The translations under genes and the position numbers were made by a program. Positions 1 to 5,866 of a stretch of DNA of 5,866 bases are shown here, one piece after another (positions within the stretch are counted from its first letter, which is position 1; every line of letters starts with the position of its first letter). The stretch is from positions 1-5,866 of the forward strand of contig JAGNNG010000141.1 in assembly GCA_017990795.1 (NCBI GenBank), read 5' to 3'. The notes below the pieces were generated by a model. The model was given only the letters and a program-made list of their open reading frames with translations, ran no database searches and had not been told where the DNA came from. This DNA comes from Deltaproteobacteria bacterium. GTDB lineage: Bacteria; Myxococcota_A; Polyangia; Palsa-1104; JAEUJZ01.

Positions 1-243
1 CGCCGCTTTGGGGGCACTGGGCTCGGGCTGGCGATTGCGCGCAGACTGGCCGCCATGATGGGCGCCGAGATCAAAGTGGAGAGCACACTCGGGGTTGGCT
101 CTTGCTTCACTTTGCGGTTGCCGCTAGACCCGGTACTGTCTGCACCGGCCTCCCGTGGGCCTGATTCTGATAGCAACCCTGTAATCGCGCCGCCTGATGG
201 CAGCTGGGCCGGAAAATCCCTATCCGAGCCTTCCCGCGCGTAA
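1..243 (+). CDS. Sensor histidine kinase, C-terminal fragment (5' end outside window)
   Basis: This is the last 80 codons of a histidine kinase that begins before the window. The first residues read RRFGGTGLGLAIARRLAAMMG, the G2 box (GTGLGL) of the HATPase_c ATP-binding domain. They are followed by AEIKVESTLGVGSCFTLRLPL, the usual last strands of that domain (S..G.GS.F...LP). About 40 polar, Pro/Ser-rich residues follow before the TAA stop, with no recognisable receiver or Hpt domain, so this is not a hybrid kinase at its C-terminus. The family autophosphorylates a histidine and passes the phosphate to a receiver aspartate. The response regulator 12 bp downstream on the same strand is the obvious partner. 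The sensor, HisKA/DHp domain and N and G1 boxes lie outside the window, so the stimulus cannot be inferred. Confidence 0.93.
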   Translation, partial: RRFGGTGLGLAIARRLAAMMGAEIKVESTLGVGSCFTLRLPLDPVLSAPASRGPDSDSNPVIAPPDGSWAGKSLSEPSRA

Positions 244-255
244 GAGAGTAAGCCC

Positions 256-645
256 GTGACGACCGCTCTGCCCAAGCCCTATACCGTCCTGCTGGTGGAT
301 GACGACATCCACAACCAGCGCATCTTTGACACCATCTTGCGTCACAACGGCTTTACCGTGCGCATGGCCGCCAGCGGCGATGAAGCGCTGCGTGAAGCGC
401 GGGAGCACCTGCCGGACTTGATCCTGATGGACTTGTCGATCCCGGTGATCGATGGCTGGGAGTGCTCGCGGCTGCTCAAGGCAGATGAAAAGACGCAGCA
501 CATCATCATCCTGGCGCTGACGGCGCATGCGATGCGCGGCGATCAAGAGCGGGCCCTGGCCGCAGGCTGCGACGGCTATCTGTCCAAGCCGATCTCGCCC
601 CGGAAGCTGGTCGACGAAGTGAAGTCGCGCCTCAAGATCGAGTAG
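256..645 (+). CDS. Single-domain response regulator (receiver-only, CheY/DivK-like)
   Basis: This 129-residue protein is one complete receiver domain with no output domain. Visible family residues are the acidic pocket D15-D17 (LLVDDD), the phospho-acceptor D59 in LILMDLSIPVIDG, the switch T89 in LALTAHAM and the conserved K111-P112 in YLSKPIS. All are present, so it should be phosphorylatable. The start is a GTG, chosen because the purine-rich GAGAGTAAG lies just upstream and because the domain's first strand (YTVLLVDDD) begins about 8 residues in. It is 12 bp behind the kinase stop, so the two are almost certainly one operon and partners. Without a DNA-binding or enzymatic domain it must act by protein-protein contact, as in a phosphorelay or on a kinase or motility component. 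The DGWE..R.LK pattern is common in DivK-like and CheY-like regulators of hybrid-kinase pathways; the exact pathway is not visible. Confidence 0.95.
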   Translation: MTTALPKPYTVLLVDDDIHNQRIFDTILRHNGFTVRMAASGDEALREAREHLPDLILMDLSIPVIDGWECSRLLKADEKTQHIIILALTAHAMRGDQERALAAGCDGYLSKPISPRKLVDEVKSRLKIE

Positions 646-674
646 CCGCAGGCTTGGCATCCTGGCCTCTGCGG
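646..674 (+). other. Inverted repeat directly after the response regulator stop
   Basis: CCGCAG at 646-651 pairs perfectly with CTGCGG at 669-674, and an inner GC/GGC could extend the stem with a bulge. It begins at the base after the TAG stop. An 11-bp odd palindrome, CGGTCGGACCG (672-682), overlaps its right arm. No T-tract follows, so this is at best a Rho-dependent or RNA 3'-end-protecting hairpin, not a standard intrinsic terminator. Confidence 0.35.
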
Positions 675-702
675 TCGGACCGGAGGCTTCGGCGGCAAGC
701 TA

Positions 703-937
703 AACTAGGTCGCCGAGCGCCGAGGCTAGGTTGCCGCAGGACCAAGGCTATGTCGGCGAAGCGCTAGGCAGTGTCGGCGAAGCCCAAGGCTATGTCGGCG
801 AAGCGCTAGGCCGTGTCGGAGGAGCCCCAAGGCTATGTCGGCGAAGCGCTAGGCTGTGTCGGCGAACCCCTAGGTTGAGTCGCCGCAGAGGTTAGTTGAG
901 TCGCCGCAGTGGTTAGGTAGTGTCGCAGCGCCCCCAA
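703..937. repeat. Tandem array A: about 11 units of 21-22 bp
   Basis: Units begin at 703, 724, 746, 767, 788, 809, 831, 852, 873, 895 and 916. Their lengths are 21 bp, or 22 bp with one inserted base. The consensus is approximately GGCTRTGTCGGCGAAGCSCT plus A. The units at 746, 788 and 831 are identical over 21 bp, giving a 42-43 bp higher-order repeat; units at both edges are degenerate. GCGAAGC occurs at 756, 777, 798 and 841, and CTAG at unit joins 705, 726, 764, 806, 849 and 870. The 22-bp units shift the frame and in-frame TAG stops recur, so the array is not protein coding on this strand. It lies between convergent genes, so it is downstream of both. Its function is unknown. Confidence 0.88.
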
Positions 938-1070
938 GGCAGCCCCCAGCGTACCCAGAGCAGTCCCAGCGCCCCCAAGGTCAGTCCCAGCACGCCCAGA
1001 GCAGTCCCAGCGTACCCCAGAGCAGTCCCAGCGTACCCCAGAGCAGTCCCAGCGTGCCCCGGAACAGTCC
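926..1070. repeat. Tandem array B: 7 units of 20-21 bp, C-rich on + strand
   Basis: Units start at 926, 947, 967, 988, 1008, 1029 and 1050, with lengths 21, 20, 21, 20, 21, 21 and 21 bp. The typical unit is CAGCGTACCCCAGAGCAGTC plus C; two units carry a variant centre (CGCCCCCAAGG). The array starts inside the last unit of array A and keeps the same period, though the sequence differs. On the minus strand every unit gives G-runs. Short open frames cross it on both strands (920-1147 + and 913-1122 -, the latter giving AGTALGY heptads). They have no convincing ribosome site or domain, and the 20-bp units break their periodicity, so I read the array as non-coding. The rest of the gap, 1071-1143, holds a GGGGTTGTCCCC hairpin at 1096-1107 and nothing else I recognise. 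Confidence 0.87.
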
Positions 1071-1139
1071 CACCGCGTGCCGCTCTAGGGCCATTGGGGT
1101 TGTCCCCGCCAGCCCGGTCCATGGTCGGCTGTGGCCGGT

Positions 1140-1153
1140 CCTGCTAAAGCAGG
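1140..1153 (-). other. Short perfect inverted repeat over the mgtE stop codon
   Basis: CCTGCTAAAGCAGG has CCTGC and GCAGG arms around a four-base loop, and the mgtE stop codon (1144-1146) lies within it. No T-tract follows on the minus strand, so it is unlikely to terminate alone. A second small hairpin (1096-1107) lies about 35 bp further along the mgtE transcript. No clear intrinsic terminator for mgtE is visible before the repeat arrays. Confidence 0.3.
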
Positions 1154-2523
1154 ATGCCGCGCAGTACGATGCTCGCCATGCTGAAGTAGATCAGCAGGCC
1201 GCTGACGTCGACCAGCGTGGCGACAAACGGCGCGGAGGCGGCAGCAGGGTCTAGACCAAAGCGGCGCAGGATAAACGGCAGCATCGAGCCACAGACGGTG
1301 CCAAACAGCACCACGCCGATCAGGCTCATCGACACGGCGATGGCGATGGGGAAGTAGTGGGGGCCGTAGACGGCGACGCGCGTGGGCCACAGCACGATGC
1401 GCAAAAAGCCAATCGTGCCCAGGATCGAGCCCAGGACCAGACCGCTCATTAGCTCGCGGCGCAGGACGCGGGGCCAGTCGTTGTGCTCAAGCTCTCGCAA
1501 GGCCAGCGAGCGGATGATCAGCGACGTCGCCTGCGAGCCAGAGTTACCGCCGCTGCTGATGATGAGCGGGATAAACAGCGCCAGGACCACCGCGCGCGCG
1601 ATCTCGGCTTCAAAGTAGCTCATGGCCGTCGCGGTAAACATCTCGCCGACGAACAGCACCAGCAGCCAGCCCGCGCGCTTTTTGATCATGTCCATAAATG
1701 GACTGTCCATATACGGCGCTTCCAGGGCCTGCATACCGCCGAGCTTCTGGATGTCCTCGGTCGCCTCTTCCTCGGCAACATCGAGCACGTCGTCGATGGT
1801 GATAATCCCCAGCAGCACGCCGCGCGTATCGGTCACCGGCAGCGCCACGCGGTCGTACTTCTCGAAGGTGGCGACGACTTCTTCGCGGTCTGCCGTGGCC
1901 AGCATGCTGTACAGCTGACCGTCGTTCATGTTCTCGACTTTGGTCGTCGGATCGGCCAGCACCAAGGTCGCCAGCTTGAGGTCGTTTAGCAGTCGGCCCT
2001 TGTCGTCGGTGACGTAGACGACGTTGAGGGTCTCGCTGCCCTTGCCGTGCTTGCGGATGTAGGTCAGCGCTTCCGCCGCCGTCATGGTCGGTCGAATCGC
2101 CACGTACTCGGGGGTCATGCTGCGGCCCGCCGAGTTCTCCGGATACCCCAAAAGCTGTCGCGCAATCTTCAGCTCACTGGGCGTCAGGCTGGCCAGTGCG
2201 CGCTTGGTGACCTCGGGCGGTAGCTCCTCGAACAGGCGCGTACGATCGTCGGGGGCCATGCCGTTTAGCAGGTTGACTAGCTGCTCGTCGGCCAGGCTCT
2301 GCACCAGCTTGGTCTGCATCTCCAGCGGCAGGTACTCAAAGATCACCGCCGCCGAGTCACGCGGCAGCATGCGAAACACGACCGCGCTGTCCTGCAGGGG
2401 GAACTCTTCCAGGATCTCGGCCAGGTCAGGTGGATCCAGCTCCGCGAACTCTTCGCGCAGCGTCTTCCAGTCCTTGTCCCGAATCAGCTTTTCGTAGTCT
2501 GGCCTAAGGAGAGTCCCGAGCAT
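1144..2523 (-). CDS. mgtE: Magnesium channel/transporter MgtE
   Basis: The 459-residue product matches the usual full MgtE length and order. Residues ~10-130 are the helical N domain (EFAELDPPDLAEILEEFPLQDSAVVFRML). Residues ~135-255 are a pair of CBS domains (MTPEYVAIRPTMTAAEAL..., then VALPVTDTRGVLLGIITIDDVLD). Residues ~256-282 are the plug helix (EDIQKLGGMQALEAPYMDSPF). Five membrane segments follow at about 284-305, 308-325, 358-380, 390-418 and 431-455. GGNSGSQ (325-331) and SAPFVATLVDVSG are family signatures; D439 corresponds to the pore aspartate that binds Mg2+ in characterised MgtE. The protein is a homodimeric inner-membrane Mg2+ channel gated by cytosolic Mg2+. The ATG is supported by GGTGA (2531-2535), 7 nt upstream. 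The usual AGGLM before the first CBS domain is AGRSM here. It is likely transcribed alone: the upstream gene is 175 bp away across a strong hairpin. Confidence 0.97.
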   Translation of the reverse strand: MLGTLLRPDYEKLIRDKDWKTLREEFAELDPPDLAEILEEFPLQDSAVVFRMLPRDSAAVIFEYLPLEMQTKLVQSLADEQLVNLLNGMAPDDRTRLFEELPPEVTKRALASLTPSELKIARQLLGYPENSAGRSMTPEYVAIRPTMTAAEALTYIRKHGKGSETLNVVYVTDDKGRLLNDLKLATLVLADPTTKVENMNDGQLYSMLATADREEVVATFEKYDRVALPVTDTRGVLLGIITIDDVLDVAEEEATEDIQKLGGMQALEAPYMDSPFMDMIKKRAGWLLVLFVGEMFTATAMSYFEAEIARAVVLALFIPLIISSGGNSGSQATSLIIRSLALRELEHNDWPRVLRRELMSGLVLGSILGTIGFLRIVLWPTRVAVYGPHYFPIAIAVSMSLIGVVLFGTVCGSMLPFILRRFGLDPAAASAPFVATLVDVSGLLIYFSMASIVLRGILL

Positions 2524-2551
2524 GGTCGTATCACCGCAGTGTCATCCCGAC

Positions 2552-2622
2552 AAAAACCGCGCCGCTGTGCTAGCAGGCTAGGCCGCCCTTGCTGGTGGGC
2601 GGGGCCTAGCTGCTACGGCGGT
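2552..2622 (-). terminator. Long imperfect hairpin plus T-tract between the ompA-like gene and mgtE
   Basis: On the minus strand TAGCAGCTAGGCCCCGCCC (2615-2597) pairs with GGGCGGCCTAGCCTGCTA (2588-2571) across an 8-nt loop, with bulges of two bases and one base. Outside it ACCGCCG (2622-2616) can pair with CGGCGCGGT (2564-2556) with a 2-nt bulge, which places the stem base against TTTTT (2556-2552). This fits an intrinsic terminator for the ompA-like gene, whose stop is 77 bp upstream. Because it ends only 28 bp before the mgtE start, it could instead lie in the mgtE leader as an attenuator. I do not recognise the conserved M-box (ykoK) Mg2+ riboswitch here. Confidence 0.6.
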
Positions 2623-2698
2623 GGGTCAGTGGTCTATGTTTTTCTTGTTGCGAGTGTAGGCCGCTAGCTGCGGGGGCGGGGAGAGAAAATGCAGGCGA

Positions 2699-4939
<2,241 letters not shown>

Positions 4940-4946
4940 GGTGTTT

Positions 4947-4951
4947 CCTCC
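4947..4951 (-). promoter_or_regulatory. Shine-Dalgarno that decides the GTG start of the OmpA-like gene
   Basis: The minus strand reads GGAGGAAACACC followed by GTG. GGAGG is a full core match to the anti-SD sequence at 7-nt spacing, which favours the GTG at 4939 over the internal ATG at 4912. Confidence 0.8.
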
Positions 4952-4966
4952 AGGCGAGCAACTGGT

Positions 4967-4988
4967 GCCTACACCTGCGCCTACAGGT
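4967..4988. repeat. Short direct and inverted repeat in the leader of the OmpA-like gene
   Basis: GCCTACA occurs at 4967-4973 and again at 4979-4985. ACCTG (4973-4977) and CAGGT (4984-4988) form a 5-bp inverted repeat around a 6-nt loop. It lies about 16-37 bp upstream of the Shine-Dalgarno sequence, within the probable 5' untranslated region. It could form a small leader hairpin; no known motif is recognised. Confidence 0.4.
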
Positions 4989-5019
4989 GGGCAGCAACAT
5001 TATTTCACATATTTAGTTT

Positions 5020-5047
5020 TCGATATAACTGATTTTTTCGTCGTCAA
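5020..5047 (-). promoter_or_regulatory. Candidate sigma70-type promoter for the OmpA-like gene
   Basis: On the minus strand TTGACG (5047-5042, five of six consensus bases) is followed after 16 bp by TATCGA (5025-5020, weak -10, three of six). This lies in the AT-rich divergent region and would give a leader of roughly 75 nt. The -35 is good and the -10 is poor, so the exact position is uncertain. Confidence 0.35.
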
Positions 5048-5092
5048 TATCCAGTTCCCGAGAGACGAAAATCAGAAAATCAGAGGCTGATT
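5029..5092. promoter_or_regulatory. Cluster of CTGATT/AATCAG words, possible operator in the divergent promoter
   Basis: Four copies are visible. CTGATT at 5029-5034 is the left arm of CTGATTTTTTCGTC, which pairs with GACGAAAATCAG at 5064-5075. AATCAG at 5070-5075 and 5078-5083 form a direct repeat of AAAATCAG (5068-5083). CTGATT at 5087-5092 makes a perfect 6-bp inverted repeat with 5078-5083 around AGG. The cluster overlaps the candidate -35 of the OmpA-like gene and lies just upstream of the promoters of the rightward gene. No regulator family is recognised from the motif. Confidence 0.45.
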
Positions 5093-5115
5093 CATTTTCT
5101 TAGGAAAGCAACCAC

Positions 5116-5169
5116 TTGCCGTAACTGGCGAAAATTCTTTATGATGATCAATAATAAGTAATTTATAAT
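5116..5169 (+). promoter_or_regulatory. Candidate promoters for the secreted TSP3 gene
   Basis: TTGCCG (5116-5121) is followed after 18 bp by TATGAT (5140-5145), four and five of six consensus bases; transcription would start near 5152. A perfect TATAAT lies at 5164-5169 but lacks a good -35 at 16-18 bp; it would start transcription near 5176. The stretch from about 4995 to 5180 is strikingly AT-rich compared with the rest of the window. Confidence 0.45.
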
Positions 5170-5215
5170 ACAAATATATGCCTTGTCGTTTGAGCGCGCT
5201 TTTGAATCCGCTGAC

Positions 5216-5220
5216 AGGAG
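5216..5220 (+). promoter_or_regulatory. Shine-Dalgarno supporting the ATG at 5232
   Basis: AGGAG lies 11 nt before ATG 5232, a slightly long but workable spacing. The in-frame ATG at 5178 has only AT-rich sequence upstream and no Shine-Dalgarno sequence. This favours 5232. Confidence 0.55.
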
Positions 5221-5231
5221 CTTCTGAGAAC

Positions 5232-5866
5232 ATGCCTGCCTGCTTAAACCCCGCTGCTTCTGGGTCTTTTACGCTGCCGCTTGCGGCCAAGTCGCCTGTG
5301 CGGAGCGGGCTGTGTTTGCTTGTGGCTGTAGCTGCGTGGGCACTGCTTGCGCTGGCGGCTGACCCTGCATTTGCCAAAGCAGACGACGTCAACTGCAACG
5401 GCATCAGTCGCACCGACGAGATGGACTGCGTTGACTTTATGACCAATGGCAACAAGTGCACGGGGGCCAATCCTCCGACGCGACGTTGCGACGACTATGT
5501 GGCTCCGGGAATGGGGCTTGCTGCGCAGTGCTCGGCCACGCTGGCAAAGGACACGGATGGGGATGGTCAGGGCGATGCCTGTGACAACTGCGTTGCTCTA
5601 AAGAACAGCGATCAGAAGGACGATGATGGCGACGGTATTGGCAACCCCTGCGACAACTGCCCGGCGCTAGCCAACCCGGATCAAAAGGACGGCGACAGTG
5701 ACGGGCTTGGGGATGCCTGCGATGTCTGTCCTACTCGCGTGGGTGGCGGGCCGGATACAGACAGTGATGGCTTTCCTGATCTTTGTGACAACTGCGTCAT
5801 GGTGGCAAACCCAGATCAGGCGGACCAGGATCGCGATCAAGCGGGTGATGCCTGCGACAACTGCCC
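5232..5866 (+). CDS. Secreted cysteine-rich TSP3-repeat protein, N-terminal part (3' end outside window)
   Basis: Only 211 codons plus two bases are inside the window, and there is no stop. Residues 1-48 form a signal peptide: a long polar n-region, then LCLLVAVAAWALLALA and a likely cleavage after AFA48. Residues 49-105 carry spaced cysteines (VNCNGI, MDCVDFM, NKC, RRCDDYVAPG, QCS), a module I associate with myxobacterial secreted proteins. From residue 107 to the edge run short TSP3 units of 14-24 residues of the type DxDGDGxGDACDNCxxxxNPDQ, which bind Ca2+ and form disulfides. The protein is exported and probably cell-surface or extracellular. In this group such proteins may end in a surface-sorting tail, which cannot be seen here. 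It is divergent from the OmpA-like TSP3 gene and shares its promoter region. The in-frame ATG at 5178 would add 18 residues; 5232 is preferred for its AGGAG. Function beyond calcium-binding structure is unknown. Confidence 0.88.
   Translation, partial: MPACLNPAASGSFTLPLAAKSPVRSGLCLLVAVAAWALLALAADPAFAKADDVNCNGISRTDEMDCVDFMTNGNKCTGANPPTRRCDDYVAPGMGLAAQCSATLAKDTDGDGQGDACDNCVALKNSDQKDDDGDGIGNPCDNCPALANPDQKDGDSDGLGDACDVCPTRVGGGPDTDSDGFPDLCDNCVMVANPDQADQDRDQAGDACDNC
5550..5864 (+). repeat. Coding TSP3 repeats of the short cysteine-rich type
   Basis: Five units, starting near residues 107, 129, 152, 175 and 198, share DxDxDGxGDxCDNC. Their period is 22-24 residues, shorter than the 30-34 residue units of the OmpA-like neighbour. 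They show that the two genes use different TSP3 subtypes and are not recent duplicates. The last unit is cut by the window edge. Confidence 0.88.

Noticed and set aside
220..660. 146-codon minus-strand frame over the response regulator
   Set aside because: It is antisense to a complete receiver domain with all catalytic residues.
703..1070. CRISPR array
   Set aside because: The repeats abut directly with no unique spacers, and no cas gene is present.
913..1122. 69-codon minus-strand frame with AGTALGY heptads, 22 bp after the mgtE stop
   Set aside because: The heptads simply reflect the 21-bp array B; 20-bp units destroy the pattern, and the nearest Shine-Dalgarno-like AGGA is too far from the ATG. 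A real small repeat protein is not fully excluded.
920..1147. 75-codon + strand frame of Pro/Ser/Ala repeats over array B
   Set aside because: It also follows from the tandem DNA repeat. It has no ribosome site and runs into the 3' end of mgtE without recognisable sequence.
1483..2497. Several 98-168 codon + strand frames across mgtE
   Set aside because: They are antisense to a well-supported MgtE; their composition is typical of high-GC shadow frames.
2524..2698. M-box (ykoK) magnesium riboswitch upstream of mgtE
   Set aside because: The segment has one long hairpin but none of the conserved M-box arrangement that I can recognise, and it is dominated by terminator-like structure.
5072..5470. 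132-codon minus-strand frame in the divergent region
   Set aside because: It is antisense to the signal peptide and Cys-rich start of the + strand TSP3 protein, and it would cover the AT-rich promoter region. It has no family features.

Overview
The window is GC-rich bacterial DNA and most likely comes from a deltaproteobacterium of the Myxococcota type. The evidence for this is an OmpA-family outer-membrane protein carrying a long thrombospondin type-3 (TSP3) spacer, next to a secreted cysteine-rich TSP3 protein whose N-terminal mature region (VNCNGI...CVDFM...RRCDDYVAPG) resembles myxobacterial secreted proteins as I recall them. The assignment rests on protein style only; there is no rRNA or other taxonomic marker.

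Layout. Positions 1-645 (+) hold the end of a two-component operon: the C-terminal tail of a histidine kinase, cut by the window edge, then a single-domain response regulator 12 bp later. Positions 646-1143 are a 498-bp gap without a convincing gene. Most of it is two abutting tandem arrays with the same ~21-bp period: array A (703-937) and array B (926-1070). Positions 1144-2523 (-) encode a full-length MgtE-type magnesium channel. Positions 2524-2698 are a short gap with a long imperfect hairpin followed by a T-tract, either the terminator of the upstream ompA-like gene or a structured mgtE leader. Positions 2699-4939 (-) encode the 746-residue TSP3/OmpA outer-membrane protein. Positions 4940-5231 are an AT-rich divergent promoter region with repeated CTGATT/AATCAG words. 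Positions 5232-5866 (+) encode the start of the secreted TSP3 protein, which runs off the window.

How the parts relate. The kinase and regulator form one signalling unit whose output is unknown. mgtE and the ompA-like gene lie in the same direction but are probably separate transcripts. The two TSP3 genes are divergent and share one regulatory region, so co-regulation of a peptidoglycan-anchored and a secreted calcium-binding surface protein is plausible but unproven. I see no defence system, mobile element, CRISPR array, tRNA or rRNA. The least explained part is the double 21-bp array between the regulator and mgtE.
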